The notes: generated by a model from the sequence alone, not told the origin. A DNA stretch of 64,000 nucleotides from Novosphingobium fuchskuhlense (GCF_001519075.1 NZ_KQ954246.1:310001-374000); one strand, 5' to 3'. Shown: positions 8,992 to 18,069, counted from the first letter of the stretch. Made by a program: numbers and translations.

Positions 8992-10335
8992 TCAGGCCGC
9001 TTCGGCGGGGTCTGCCACCAGCGTGCCGACGCGGGCCGCCACCATCGCCTGCAGCGGCAGGCGCGCCTTCATGCGCACCGCCAGCAGCGCCGTGCCGCTC
9101 ACCTTGCGCTGCACGAACAGCGTGTCCATCGGCGGCAGGTGCCAGGTGTCGCGGTCCTGCGCCACCGGCTCGCCGAAATCGCGCAGCCGGGCGACGAAGC
9201 TGCGGTCGGCAAAGTCGAAGATGTCGGCCTTGTTGACGTGTTCGAGGATCACCCCGATCACGCCTTCGAAGGCCGCGCCGTGCCGCGCCATCTGTTCCTC
9301 GGATGCGAACCCCACCTCGCAGATGCGCCGCTTCAGCTCTGCCGGATCGCCCCCGAGGCCGGCCTGCATCATCCGCGCATAGGCGCTGCGGGTTTCTTCC
9401 GGAACGGCTCGCGCCGCGCCGAAATCGAGCAGCACCACGCGGCCCGTTTCGGGCTGCCAGCGGTAGTTGGCAAAGTTCGGATCGGTCTGCATGAAGCCGA
9501 ATTCGAACAGTTCGCGCAGCACCAGATCGAGCATCGCGCCCATCACCCGGTCGCGCACATCCTGCGGCGCATCAGCCAGCGTGTCGATGGGCCTCGCAGG
9601 GATGAAGTCCATCGTCAGCACGCCCGGCCCGGTCAGTTCGTCCACCGGCGCGGGCACCACGAACTGCGCCTCGCCCGCCAGCATCGCGCCATAGCGGCGC
9701 ATCTGCTCGGCCTCGCGCAGGTAATCTGCTTCCTCGTGCAGCTGCAGCTTCGCCTCAGCGAGCAGCGGCGTGATGTCGAGCGTCTTGGGCAGGAGGCCCG
9801 ACACGCGCAGCAGGGTCGCCACGTTGTCGATATCGGCATCGATGCTCGTCGCGATGCCGGGATACTGCACCTTCACCGCCACCGTGCGCCCATCGTGCAG
9901 CACCGCGCGATGGACCTGCCCGATCGACGCCGCCGCAATCGGTGTCGCCTCGAAGCGGGCGAAGCGTCGCCGCCAGTCCGGCCCCCACGCGGCGGCCAGC
10001 ACCGTCTGCAACTGCCTGGGCGGCATGAAATGCGCTGCATCGCGCAGCCGCGCGAGGATCGCGGTCAGTTCCTGTGGCAGCAGATCGCCCGCATCGAGCG
10101 AGATCATCTGCCCTAGCTTCATCGCCGCGCCGCGCAGCCGCGAAAGCTGCTCGGTCACGCGTGTGGCGTTGGCGGGGGTGAGCAGCAGGTCCGCCATCTG
10201 CGGCCGCTCACCCCGCGCGAGGCGCTTGGCCCCTTCGGCGATCACCCCGCCGGCGACCCCGCCCGCCAGCTGGCCGAACGCGGAGAAGCGCCCGAGGCGG
10301 CTGGTCGGAACCTTGCGATACCTGTCGTCGCTCAA
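8992..10335 (-). CDS. AarF/ABC1/UbiB family kinase-like protein
   Basis: A 447-residue protein of the atypical kinase family (UbiB/COQ8) linked to quinone biosynthesis and lipid homeostasis. The diagnostic K-x-G-Q motif appears in M-K-L-G-Q-M. It is followed by the Ala-rich loop A-A-S-I-G-Q-V-H, the V-A-V-K-V-Q-Y-P lysine strand, and the metal motif L-L-D-F-G-A-A. It lacks the C-terminal membrane helices of classical UbiB. The start is taken as TTG at 10335, overlapping the stop of the DCC gene (TTGA), because the frame upstream lies inside that gene. The two are probably one transcript. Confidence 0.87.
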   Translation of the reverse strand: MSDDRYRKVPTSRLGRFSAFGQLAGGVAGGVIAEGAKRLARGERPQMADLLLTPANATRVTEQLSRLRGAAMKLGQMISLDAGDLLPQELTAILARLRDAAHFMPPRQLQTVLAAAWGPDWRRRFARFEATPIAAASIGQVHRAVLHDGRTVAVKVQYPGIATSIDADIDNVATLLRVSGLLPKTLDITPLLAEAKLQLHEEADYLREAEQMRRYGAMLAGEAQFVVPAPVDELTGPGVLTMDFIPARPIDTLADAPQDVRDRVMGAMLDLVLRELFEFGFMQTDPNFANYRWQPETGRVVLLDFGAARAVPEETRSAYARMMQAGLGGDPAELKRRICEVGFASEEQMARHGAAFEGVIGVILEHVNKADIFDFADRSFVARLRDFGEPVAQDRDTWHLPPMDTLFVQRKVSGTALLAVRMKARLPLQAMVAARVGTLVADPAEAA

Positions 10336-10682
10336 CGCATCATCCTCTGAAGCGCGGGACGGACCCGCAAGAAGCGCACATAGGCCCATTCCAGCGCCTT
10401 GAGCACTACGGGAATGCGCGCGATCAGGCCGAGCGGGCGCAGCAGCGGGATCGCGCGCCACATCGCGGCAAAGGCCGCTGCGCCATCGAGCAGCACGCCG
10501 TCTTCGCGTGCATGGAGCCGCGCCAGCAGCAGCGTGCGGTCACGCGGGCAGGCGGCACCTTCCGCGCTCACATCGACAAAGTCGATCCGCCGTGCCCGGT
10601 CCAGCCGCCGCATCAGCGCAATCTCGCGCGTGCACAGCGGGCAGGCGCCATCGTACCAGACGGTGAGCGGAGGAGCGTACAT
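10332..10682 (-). CDS. DCC-family thiol-disulfide oxidoreductase (DUF393)
   Basis: A 116-residue protein with the defining N-terminal motif Y-D-G-A-C-P-L-C, a thioredoxin-like CxxC. The rest fits the family: R-I-D-F-V-D-V-S, a D-G-A-A-A-F-A-A-M-W segment and a terminal helical region. Exact substrates are unknown. It overlaps the downstream kinase-like gene by 4 bases, suggesting a joint redox or quinone-related role. Confidence 0.88.
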   Translation of the reverse strand: MYAPPLTVWYDGACPLCTREIALMRRLDRARRIDFVDVSAEGAACPRDRTLLLARLHAREDGVLLDGAAAFAAMWRAIPLLRPLGLIARIPVVLKALEWAYVRFLRVRPALQRMMR

Positions 10683-10743
10683 ATCCTGCGCCTAGGCCTT
10701 GGCGCCAAGACCCCGCAAGGTGCTCATTGGTGAGGGAAATGCC

Positions 10744-11547
10744 TCAGAACGCCGGATCATACCCCGGCGGCAATTCCCCATCAGACTCGCTCGCAGGCGA
10801 ACCCGGCACGTGGATGCCGCATTCCACCTTGTCCCAGCCCTTCCAGCGGCCCGAACGCGGGTCCTCGCCGGGTGCGACCTTGCTGGTGCAGGGCGCGCAG
10901 CCGATGGAAGGATAGCCCTGCGCCACCAGCGGATGGCGCGGCAGATCGTGGCGGACCATGTAGGCCTCGAGGTCGTCCGAGGTCCACGAGGCGAGCGGAT
11001 TGAACTTCAGGCGGCCTTCGGCGTCGGTGCGGTCGATCTCGAAGCGCGGCAGGCCGCTGCGGGTGGCGGACTGGAAGCCCTTGCGCCCGCTGATCGAGGC
11101 ATCGAACGAAAGCAGCGCGCGCGCCAGCGGCTGCACTTTCCGGATCTCGCAGCAGCCATCCGGGTCCCACGACCAGCGCAGGCCGTTGCCGTCCTTGGCT
11201 TCGAGCAGCGCGGCATCCGGCTCCACGACCAGCAGCCCGGTCAGCCCGAGATGCGCTACCAGCGCGTCGCGATAGGCAATCGTTTCGGGGAAATGCTTGT
11301 GCGTTTCCAGGAAGATCACCGGGATCGACGGGTCCACCTGCGCGATCAGATGCAGCAGCACCGCGCTTTCCGCGCCGAAGCTGGAGACGACCGCCATCTC
11401 GCCGATCAGCCTGTCCTTCAGGACGCTGCGCAGCATCTCGGGCGTATCGGTCCCGCGAAACAGGTTGTTCAGCCGGATCGCATCACTCTCGGTGAAGCGC
11501 GGCCCGGTCTCGATCTGATCAGCAGCCCGTGTTTCGTTAGAGGCCAT
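10744..11547 (-). CDS. cysH: adenylyl-sulfate (APS/PAPS) reductase
   Basis: Reduces activated sulfate to sulfite with thioredoxin. The PAPS-reductase fold is evident from S-S-F-G-A-E-S-A-V-L-L-H near residue 60. The protein has the paired cysteines C-C-E-I-R-K, a C-A-P-C pair and the C-terminal nucleophile E-C-G-I-H-V. The C-C ... C-x-x-C set binds a 4Fe-4S cluster and marks the APS-reducing subtype rather than the cluster-free PAPS enzyme. The 267-residue form from ATG 11547 overlaps the DUF934 gene by 11 bases. It is the last gene of the sulfur operon. Confidence 0.93.
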   Translation of the reverse strand: MASNETRAADQIETGPRFTESDAIRLNNLFRGTDTPEMLRSVLKDRLIGEMAVVSSFGAESAVLLHLIAQVDPSIPVIFLETHKHFPETIAYRDALVAHLGLTGLLVVEPDAALLEAKDGNGLRWSWDPDGCCEIRKVQPLARALLSFDASISGRKGFQSATRSGLPRFEIDRTDAEGRLKFNPLASWTSDDLEAYMVRHDLPRHPLVAQGYPSIGCAPCTSKVAPGEDPRSGRWKGWDKVECGIHVPGSPASESDGELPPGYDPAF

Positions 11548-11968
11548 GGCGCTTGGCCCAGATGGGCGAGCGGCCGTCAACCGTCTTCTGATAGACGTCG
11601 GGCCATGTCGCGAAGGCCTGCTGCGCCGCTTCCGCCGCAATCGGCTTCACCGGCGCAAACCCGTCGAACCCGCAGCGCTTCATGTGGCTGAGCTGATCGA
11701 GCAGCACATCGCCCACCGCGCGCAGTTCGCCCGTGTACCCGTGTTCGCGCAGGATTCGCGCCGAGGAATAACCGCGCCCGTCGCCATAGGCGGGGAAGCT
11801 CACCTCGACGAGCGCGAGGCGCGCCAGATGCGGCAGCAGCGCGCGGGCATCCTCGCCCGGCTCGATGCGGACAGCCGCAGCGTTGTCGGAAGCGAGGAAA
11901 TCCGCCAGCGAAAGCACGGGCGCGCCCGATGCCGCGTCAACGCGCAGGCGCAGAAGTGTCTCAGCCAT
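11537..11968 (-). CDS. DUF934 protein of the sulfite-reduction operon
   Basis: A 143-residue protein found almost exclusively beside cysI/cysH in proteobacteria. Visible conserved parts are V-S-F-P-A-Y-G-D-G-R-G-Y-S-S-A, the L-R-A-V-G-D-V-L-L-D-Q region and a single Cys in M-K-R-C-G-F-D-G-F. It is presumed to help sulfite reduction, but its biochemical role is unproven. ATG 11968 overlaps the sulfite reductase stop by 8 bases, and its own end overlaps the cysH start, so the three genes are translationally linked. Confidence 0.88.
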   Translation of the reverse strand: MAETLLRLRVDAASGAPVLSLADFLASDNAAAVRIEPGEDARALLPHLARLALVEVSFPAYGDGRGYSSARILREHGYTGELRAVGDVLLDQLSHMKRCGFDGFAPVKPIAAEAAQQAFATWPDVYQKTVDGRSPIWAKRHGL

Positions 11969-13595
11969 AGATCGCCTCCTTGAACGGCGCGGCGCCAATG
12001 CGGCGGTAGGTATCGATGAAGCGTTCACCCTCGGCGCGAGCCTTCAGGTAGACTTCGGTCGCGGTCTCGATCGCTTCGACGATGCCGTCCTCGCTGAAGC
12101 CGGGGCCGACGATCTGCGCGAGCGAGGTATCCGCCGCTTCCGAGCCGCCGAACAGCAGCTGGTAGTTTTCGGTGCCCTTCCGGTCGACGCCGAGAATGCC
12201 GATGTGGCCTGCATGGTGGTGCCCGCAGGCATTGATGCAGCCCGAAATCTTGAGCTTGAGCTCACCCAGCGTGCGCTGCCGCTCGGGCGAGGCGAACCGC
12301 TCCGAAATCTTCTGCGCGAGCGGAATCGAGCGCGCATTGGCGAGGCTGCAATAATCGAGCCCCGGGCACGCGATGATATCGCCGATGAGGTCGAGGTTGG
12401 CCGAGCCGAGGCCTGCCGCATCGAGCTTCTGCCACAGCGCGTAAAGGTCGCTCTGCTTCACATGCGGCAGCACGATGTTCTGCGTGTGCGTCACGCGCAG
12501 CTCGTCGAGGCTGTAGGCTTCGGCGAGGTCTGCCATCAGGCGGATCTGGTCCGCCGTGGCGTCGCCCGGAATACCGCCCGCCGGCTTGAGGCTGATGACA
12601 ACCGCCTTGTAGCCCGCCTGCTTGTGCGCGGCAGTGTTCTGGTCCGCCCACACCGCGAAGTCCGGATCGCTGCGGTCATAGCCTTCGGCAAGGCCCGTCT
12701 CGAGGCCGGGATCTGCGAAGAACGCGGCAATGCGCTCCAGTTCCGCAGCCGGCGGCTCCAGCCCCAGCGTCAGGATATGCGCGAACTCTTCCTCCACCTG
12801 CCGGCGGTATTCGTCCGCGCCGATCTCGTGAACGAGGATCTTGATCCGCGCCTTGTACTTGTTGTCGCGGCGGCCGTAGCGGTTGTAGACGCGAAGGCAG
12901 GCCTCGGCGTAGCTCACCATCTGCAGCGCGGGCACGAAATCGCGGATCACCGGCGCGATCATCGGGGTGCGGCCCATGCCGCCGCCGACGTAGAAGCGCG
13001 CGCCGATTTCGCCTGCGTCGTTCTTCACGATCTGGATGCCGATATCATGCAGCCGCATCGCCGCGCGGTCGGTATCGCTGGCGATCACCGCGATCTTGAA
13101 CTTGCGCGGCAGGTAATCGAATTCCGGATGGAAGCTCGACCACTGGCGCAGCAGCTCGGCATAAGGGCGCGGATCGACCAACTCGTCCGCCGCCGCTCCG
13201 GCAAAGTGATCCGAGCTGATGTTGCGGATGCAGTTGCCGCTCGTCTGGATCGCATGCATCTCGACCGTGGCGAGGTCCGCCAGGATCTGCGGCGCATCTT
13301 CCAGCTTGATCCAGTTGTACTGGATGTTCTGGCGCGTGGTGAAGTGGCCATAGCCGCGGTCGTACTTGTCCGCGATGTCACCCAGCATCCGCATCTGGCG
13401 CCCGTTCAGCGTGCCATAGGGGATCGCCACGCGCAGCATATAGGCGTGGAGCTGGAGATAGAGCCCGTTCTTCAGCCGCAGCGGCTTGAACTGGTCCTCG
13501 GTGATCTCGCCCGCCATGCGCCGCGCCACTTGCCCGCGGAATTCCTCCACGCGCGCATCGACCATGGCCTGATCATACTGGTCATACTGGTACAT
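11961..13595 (-). CDS. cysI: ferredoxin/NADPH-type nitrite/sulfite reductase, haemoprotein
   Basis: Six-electron reduction of sulfite to sulfide using siroheme and a 4Fe-4S cluster. The cluster/siroheme cysteines are seen as C-P-G-L-D-Y-C and, about 40 residues later, S-G-C-I-N-A-C-G-H-H. Two ferredoxin-like half domains are present, the first containing F-T-T-R-Q-N-I-Q-Y-N and the second T-H-T-Q-N-I. At 544 residues it is the usual size of the alphaproteobacterial one-subunit form; no flavoprotein cysJ is nearby. ATG 13595 is chosen because the upstream frame runs into the DUF2849 gene. Confidence 0.94.
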   Translation of the reverse strand: MYQYDQYDQAMVDARVEEFRGQVARRMAGEITEDQFKPLRLKNGLYLQLHAYMLRVAIPYGTLNGRQMRMLGDIADKYDRGYGHFTTRQNIQYNWIKLEDAPQILADLATVEMHAIQTSGNCIRNISSDHFAGAAADELVDPRPYAELLRQWSSFHPEFDYLPRKFKIAVIASDTDRAAMRLHDIGIQIVKNDAGEIGARFYVGGGMGRTPMIAPVIRDFVPALQMVSYAEACLRVYNRYGRRDNKYKARIKILVHEIGADEYRRQVEEEFAHILTLGLEPPAAELERIAAFFADPGLETGLAEGYDRSDPDFAVWADQNTAAHKQAGYKAVVISLKPAGGIPGDATADQIRLMADLAEAYSLDELRVTHTQNIVLPHVKQSDLYALWQKLDAAGLGSANLDLIGDIIACPGLDYCSLANARSIPLAQKISERFASPERQRTLGELKLKISGCINACGHHHAGHIGILGVDRKGTENYQLLFGGSEAADTSLAQIVGPGFSEDGIVEAIETATEVYLKARAEGERFIDTYRRIGAAPFKEAIYG

Positions 13596-13597
13596 GT

Positions 13598-13894
13598 TCA
13601 GATCACCTGCTTCGCGGCATCGGGATCGCCGGGGCGGAGGGAAAGGTCGAGCCGCACCGTGGGGCCAAGCGCCCGGATGCGGTCCTTGATATGCGCGGGG
13701 CGGACACCCTCGGCGGTCTGCGTCGCGGCAATCGCATAGCTGGCGTTCACGCGCTGCGCGGCTTCCTCGGCGGCGAGGATCGCAGCGTCCTGATCGCCCA
13801 CATCGACCGCATCGTTCACATCGCGCGACCAGCCCATGCCGTCCCACCAGACGACATCGCCGGACGCCAGATCATTCCCCGTCAAAATCTTCAC
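13598..13894 (-). CDS. DUF2849 protein, small partner of sulfite reductase
   Basis: A 98-residue protein starting at GTG 13894 (V-K-I-L-T-G-N-D-L), overlapping the cobA stop by 4 bases and ending 2 bases before the sulfite reductase start. The motif G-D-V-V-W-W-D-G and the Ala/Gln-rich middle are typical of DUF2849, which is restricted to alphaproteobacteria and located in this operon position. Function is unknown; a siroheme-handling or structural role with the reductase is only inference from context. Confidence 0.85.
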   Translation of the reverse strand: MKILTGNDLASGDVVWWDGMGWSRDVNDAVDVGDQDAAILAAEEAAQRVNASYAIAATQTAEGVRPAHIKDRIRALGPTVRLDLSLRPGDPDAAKQVI

Positions 13895-14661
13895 GCAGCG
13901 GTCTCCGCTATCTTCATGAGTTCCTGAGTGCGCTCGCGCGCGGTCACTTCGCCGATCACGATGAGAGCAGGGCTCTTCACCTTGTGCTCCGCCACCAGCG
14001 CGCCAAGCCCCGCCAGTGCCCCGCGCAGCACGCGCATCGAAGGCCGCGCCGCGTTCTCGATCACCGCCACCGGCATGTCCGGCGCAAGGCCGTCTGCCAT
14101 CAGCTTCTCGGCAATCGCATCGCTGGTTGCCAGCCCCATATAGATCACCAGCGTGCGGCCGACACCGGCGAGGCCCGCCCAGTTCTGATCGGCGAGGCCC
14201 TTGCACTGCCCGGCCACGAAGCTGACGATCGAGGCATTCTCGCGGTGCGTCAGCGGAATCTGCGCCGCCGCCGCCGCGCCCAAGGCCGCGCTCACGCCGG
14301 GAACGACCTGCACCGGAACCCCGGCGGCATGACAGGCCTCGGCCTCCTCGCCGCCGCGCCCGAAAATGAACGGATCGCCGCCCTTCAGCCGCACCACATC
14401 GTGCCCGGTCAGCGCCTCGCGCACCAGCAGCGCGTTGATATCGTCCTGCTGCATGGTGTGGCGCGCGCGCTGCTTGGCCACAGAAACCAGCCGCGCGCCT
14501 GCGGGAACCATCGCCATGATCGCCGGATCGACCAGGCCGTCATGCACCACCAGCTCCGCGCTCGCCAGGAGCCGCGCCGCGCGCAGGGTCAGAAGGTCCG
14601 GATCACCCGGGCCAGCGCCTACAAGGTAGACGGTTCCGATTCTGGAAGGCGCTTGATCCAT
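13891..14661 (-). CDS. cobA: uroporphyrinogen-III C-methyltransferase
   Basis: SAM-dependent methylation of uroporphyrinogen III to precorrin-2, the entry to siroheme, the cofactor of the sulfite reductase encoded two genes downstream. The N-terminal signature V-G-A-G-P-G-D-P-D-L-L-T and the later V-R-L-K-G-G-D-P-F-I-F-G-R-G-G-E-E identify the family. Its 256 residues equal a stand-alone methyltransferase, without the CysG dehydrogenase/chelatase half, which must be encoded elsewhere. It is the first gene of the operon. Confidence 0.95.
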   Translation of the reverse strand: MDQAPSRIGTVYLVGAGPGDPDLLTLRAARLLASAELVVHDGLVDPAIMAMVPAGARLVSVAKQRARHTMQQDDINALLVREALTGHDVVRLKGGDPFIFGRGGEEAEACHAAGVPVQVVPGVSAALGAAAAAQIPLTHRENASIVSFVAGQCKGLADQNWAGLAGVGRTLVIYMGLATSDAIAEKLMADGLAPDMPVAVIENAARPSMRVLRGALAGLGALVAEHKVKSPALIVIGEVTARERTQELMKIAETAA

Positions 14662-14732
14662 GGCTGGCAGATGGTCCTTCGCTCCCGCAATCGCCAGCGA
14701 GGAAAGCTAGGGGGCGGGTTAGGTGAACTTTA

Positions 14733-14850
14733 GCCCCCTGACCCTCTTCCTCGGCGGGGAGGGGTTGGGGGAGGGGGTACGGCGCTCATCGTTCAAGTGC
14801 CGCGCACCCCCACCAAGCCTCCCCCGAAAGGGGGAGTGGCAGCGGGTTCC
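14733..14850. repeat. G-rich/C-rich palindromic intergenic repeat
   Basis: The gap between mscS and cobA holds a purine-rich block (GGGGAGGGG, then GGGGGAGGGGG). About 60 bases later comes its inverted counterpart, CCTCCCCC-GAAA-GGGGGAG. The pattern is that of a dispersed REP-like element. No open frame is supported here. Confidence 0.5.
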
Positions 14851-15792
14851 CTACTGCGGGTTTTCACGCCCCCGCAGCGCCTCCGCCAGGACCCGCAGCC
14901 CGTCCGAATCCCGCAGCGTCACGTCCGATTGCGGCAGCGGAATGCTCACGCCGCTGTCCTTCAGCGCATGCCACGCCGCCTTCAGCACGTCCGATCGCAC
15001 ATTGCCGACGCCGTTTTCCGGATCGTCGATCGAGATGTAGATGAGCAGCTCGATCGCGCTCGGCCCGAAGGCGTTGAGCAGGATGGAGGGTTCCGGGTCC
15101 TTCAGGACGCGCGGCACCGTCAGCGCGGCCTTCAGCAGCAGCTTTTCAGCCAGATCGAGGTCGCTTCCATAGGCGACGTTCACCGGGATCGTGATCCCCA
15201 CCATGCGCGAGGAGTACGACCAGTTCTCCACTTGCGTGGTCATCAGGATTTCGTTCGGGATGAGGATTTCGCGGTTGTCGCGCGTCGTCACCGAAACCGC
15301 GCGCACGCCAATGCGGCTCACCTCGCCGAAGGTGCTGCCCTTGGTGTCGTTCACCGCGATCACGTCGCCCGGCTTGATCGAGCGGTCCATCAGGAGGATC
15401 ACGCCCGCGATCAGGTTGCCGAAGGTCTTCTGCAGGCCAAAGCCCACCGCAAGGCCGAAGGCGCCGGAAAACACCGTGAGCGTGGTGAGGTTGATGCCCA
15501 GCGCATCGATGCCGACAAGCACCGCCGCAGACCACACCGTTACCGTCATCAGCTTCTCGCCCAGCGCGCGCTGCGTGCCGTCGAGGCCTTTGAGTCCGCG
15601 CACCGCGCGCCGGCCGATCCGGCTGGCCACCCGGCCGAACACGAGCACGCCGATGACGACAATGAGCATCCACACCGCATTGAACAGCGAGATATGCGTC
15701 CGGCCCACATCGAAGCCGACATCGTCGAGCGAACTGACCCAGTCGTTGATCTGTGCGTTGATCTGCTGGTGCAGCTTCAACCATGTGCTCAT
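14851..15792 (-). CDS. MscS-family mechanosensitive channel
   Basis: A 313-residue small-conductance mechanosensitive channel for osmotic down-shock relief. Three hydrophobic helices occupy roughly residues 30-130. The pore helix/linker F-G-L-A-V-G-F-G-L-Q-K-T-F-G-N-L is followed by the beta-domain signature I-K-P-G-D-V-I near 170 and P-N-E-I-L-M. A mixed alpha/beta cytoplasmic domain closes the protein. Its ATG overlaps the metC stop by 4 bases (ATGA), which implies co-transcription with metC although no functional link is known. Confidence 0.93.
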   Translation of the reverse strand: MSTWLKLHQQINAQINDWVSSLDDVGFDVGRTHISLFNAVWMLIVVIGVLVFGRVASRIGRRAVRGLKGLDGTQRALGEKLMTVTVWSAAVLVGIDALGINLTTLTVFSGAFGLAVGFGLQKTFGNLIAGVILLMDRSIKPGDVIAVNDTKGSTFGEVSRIGVRAVSVTTRDNREILIPNEILMTTQVENWSYSSRMVGITIPVNVAYGSDLDLAEKLLLKAALTVPRVLKDPEPSILLNAFGPSAIELLIYISIDDPENGVGNVRSDVLKAAWHALKDSGVSIPLPQSDVTLRDSDGLRVLAEALRGRENPQ

Positions 15793-17018
15793 GCCATAGC
15801 GCTCCAGGCGGCCAGCCCGCGCTCGAGATCGGCGATCAGGTCCGCCGTATCCTCAAGCCCGATGGAAAGCCGCACGCCAAAGCGGTCGCCCGCGTCCAGC
15901 CCCGGCAGCGGCCAAGGGCTCGCGGTGCGGATCGGCGCGGGATCGACGGGCGTGGCAAGGCTTTCGAACCCGCCCCACGAATAGCCGATGCCGAACAGCG
16001 AAAGGCCATCGATCAAGGCATCGCGCGCCGCCGAGGTTCCGCCCTTGAGCACAAAGCTGAACAGCCCGCAGCCCCCGGAAAAGTCGCGCGTCCACAGCGC
16101 GTGTCCCGGCGATCCCGGCAGCATCGGGCAAAGCACCTTGGCCACTTCGGGCCGCGCTTCGAGCCATTCGGCCAGCGCCAGCGCCGAGGCCGTCTCCTGC
16201 GCCAGCCGAAGGCCCATCGTGCGCAGGCCCCGCAGCATTAGCGCGGCATCATCGGGAGAGACGACATTGCCCAGTCCCTGCGCGCGGATGCGCAGCTTGC
16301 GGTACCATTCCGGTCCCGCGCTCGCGGAGCCCATCATGGCGTCCGAATGCCCGCCGACATGCTTGGTCAGGCTCATGATGGCGATGTCCGCCCCCCGCGC
16401 CAGCGCCGGAAAACCCAAGGGCGAGGCCCAGGTGTTGTCGAGCACCACAGTCAGTCCACGCGCCTTGGCGATGGCCGAAAGCGTGGGCACGTCGCAGACC
16501 TCGATCGTGAGGCTGCCCGGAACTTCCAGCAGCACCGCCTTGGTCCGGTCGCAGATCGCCGCCGCAAATCCCTCGACATCCGCCGGATCGAACCAGCGCG
16601 TTTCGATCCCGAAGTCCCTCAGCAGCCCGCGCCCCATCGCGCGGCTCGGCTCATAGGCGTTGTCGATCATCATCAGCACGTCGCCGGGCCGCAGCACCGT
16701 CAGCAGCGCGCCCATGATCGCCGCGACGCCGGAGGGATAGAGCACCGTGCCTTCTGCCCCCGGCTCCAGCGCGGTCAAGGCCTCGGCCAGCGCCCACTGC
16801 GTTGGCGCACCGCGGCGGCCATAATAAAACTTGCCGTCCTCGTTTGCCGGATGGTCCCGCAGTGCCGCCATATCGGGATAGAGATGCGTGCTCGCCCGGT
16901 AGACCGGGGGATTGACCACCGCGCCGGGATGCTCCGCCGTCCCCGTCCACTCGGCCCGCCGGCCAATGCCGACCAGCCGTGTGCCGGTGCCGTGGTTTTT
17001 GCTGTCATGTTCCGCCAT
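15789..17018 (-). CDS. metC: cystathionine beta-lyase
   Basis: PLP enzyme converting cystathionine to homocysteine, pyruvate and ammonia in methionine synthesis. Cys/Met metabolism fold-type I motifs are visible: Y-G-R-R-G-A-P-T, Y-P-S-G-V-A-A-I-M, L-D-N-T-W-A-S-P, and the PLP lysine in S-L-T-K-H-V-G-G-H-S-D. The 409 residues are typical, with alphaproteobacterial MetC-like rather than MetB-like spacing. Related lyases of this family cannot be excluded. Confidence 0.92.
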   Translation of the reverse strand: MAEHDSKNHGTGTRLVGIGRRAEWTGTAEHPGAVVNPPVYRASTHLYPDMAALRDHPANEDGKFYYGRRGAPTQWALAEALTALEPGAEGTVLYPSGVAAIMGALLTVLRPGDVLMMIDNAYEPSRAMGRGLLRDFGIETRWFDPADVEGFAAAICDRTKAVLLEVPGSLTIEVCDVPTLSAIAKARGLTVVLDNTWASPLGFPALARGADIAIMSLTKHVGGHSDAMMGSASAGPEWYRKLRIRAQGLGNVVSPDDAALMLRGLRTMGLRLAQETASALALAEWLEARPEVAKVLCPMLPGSPGHALWTRDFSGGCGLFSFVLKGGTSAARDALIDGLSLFGIGYSWGGFESLATPVDPAPIRTASPWPLPGLDAGDRFGVRLSIGLEDTADLIADLERGLAAWSAMA

Positions 17019-17053
17019 GGGCCGGTCTTAGGCATATTTTGCGGAGAAGGGAA

Positions 17054-17899
17054 TTAGGCCGCCGCCCCCGTTTCCTTCGGCGTCGCCGGGTCAGCGCCCC
17101 ATTCGCTCCAGCTGCCGTCATAAAGCGCCGCATCGTGCTTGCCGATCAGGTGCAGCGCGAAGAGCAGTGCGCTTGCCGTCACCCCCGAACCGCAGCTGGT
17201 GATCAGCGGGCGGCCAAGGTCCACCCCCGCCGCCTCGAACACGGCGCGGATCTCGTCCGGCGCTTTCCACGTACCGTCGGGTTTGAACAGGCTGGCGTAA
17301 TAGACATTGCGCGCGCCCGGAATGTGGCCGCTGGCAAGGCCGGGCTTCACTTCGGGCACCTCGCCGGTGAAGCGCCCCGGCCCCCGCGCATCGACCACCA
17401 GCTCCGCATGGCTCTCAAGGTTCGCCAGCACATCGGCCTTGGAGCGCACATTGCGGTCGTCGCTCCACACCGTGAAGTGGCGGTGGCGCAGCGTTTCCTT
17501 GCCTTGCGCGCACTTGCGCCCTTCCGCCTTCCACTTGGCGATCCCGCCATCAAGCAGCGCCACGTTGGTCGCGCCGAACGTGGTCAGCATGAACCACGCG
17601 CGCGCCGAGGTCTTCACCGGGCTGTCGTCATAGAGCACGATGCGGCTGCCATCGCCGAGCCCCAGGCTCTGCATCCGGCTGGCAAAGCGCTCGGCGCTGG
17701 GCAGCATGTTCAGCCCCGGGCGCGCCGGATCGGCGAGCTCGGCAAGGTTCATGAACACCGCGCCGGGAATATGGCACGCTTCGTATTCCAGCTCCGGATC
17801 GCGGCCGTGCTCGGGCAGAAAGGCGCTGGCATCAACGATGCGCAGATCGCTCGCGCCCAGCTCGCTCGCGAGCCACTGGGTCGAGACCAGGGATTCCAT
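17054..17899 (-). CDS. sseA: 3-mercaptopyruvate sulfurtransferase
   Basis: Two-domain rhodanese of 281 residues. The N-terminal domain is inactive, with V-L-Y-D-D-S at the usual cysteine-loop position. The C-terminal domain carries the active loop C-G-S-G-V-T, the form typical of mercaptopyruvate rather than thiosulfate sulfurtransferases. Supporting motifs are V-D-A-R-G-P-G-R-F and G-H-I-P-G-A-R-N. It is transcribed in the same direction as metC, 35 bases upstream of it, giving a small sulfur-metabolism group, and is divergent from queF. Confidence 0.93.
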   Translation of the reverse strand: MESLVSTQWLASELGASDLRIVDASAFLPEHGRDPELEYEACHIPGAVFMNLAELADPARPGLNMLPSAERFASRMQSLGLGDGSRIVLYDDSPVKTSARAWFMLTTFGATNVALLDGGIAKWKAEGRKCAQGKETLRHRHFTVWSDDRNVRSKADVLANLESHAELVVDARGPGRFTGEVPEVKPGLASGHIPGARNVYYASLFKPDGTWKAPDEIRAVFEAAGVDLGRPLITSCGSGVTASALLFALHLIGKHDAALYDGSWSEWGADPATPKETGAAA

Positions 17900-18069
17900 G
17901 GGTTAGCTCCGTCCTGCCTGCGGCCCGTCTGTGCGGGTCCTTGAGGCAAGACTAGACCGGCCCCCCGCCCCCGTCACCCCAAAAATGGGGCCTTGCCGCC
18001 ATGCCCCAAGCGCCCACTTGCCCCGCCGCGCGCCCGGGTGCAAAGGCGCTGCCACGAAAGGACACCACG

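Noticed and set aside
11865-13739. Plus-strand open frame of 624 codons opposite the sulfite reductase
   Set aside because: Shadow of the reductase gene; no ribosome site, no recognisable motif, and it crosses three real gene junctions.
18001-18069. Longer queF start and a possible preQ1 riboswitch upstream
   Set aside because: The extra residues are unlike QueF and no preQ1 aptamer stem-loop with an A-rich tail could be drawn.
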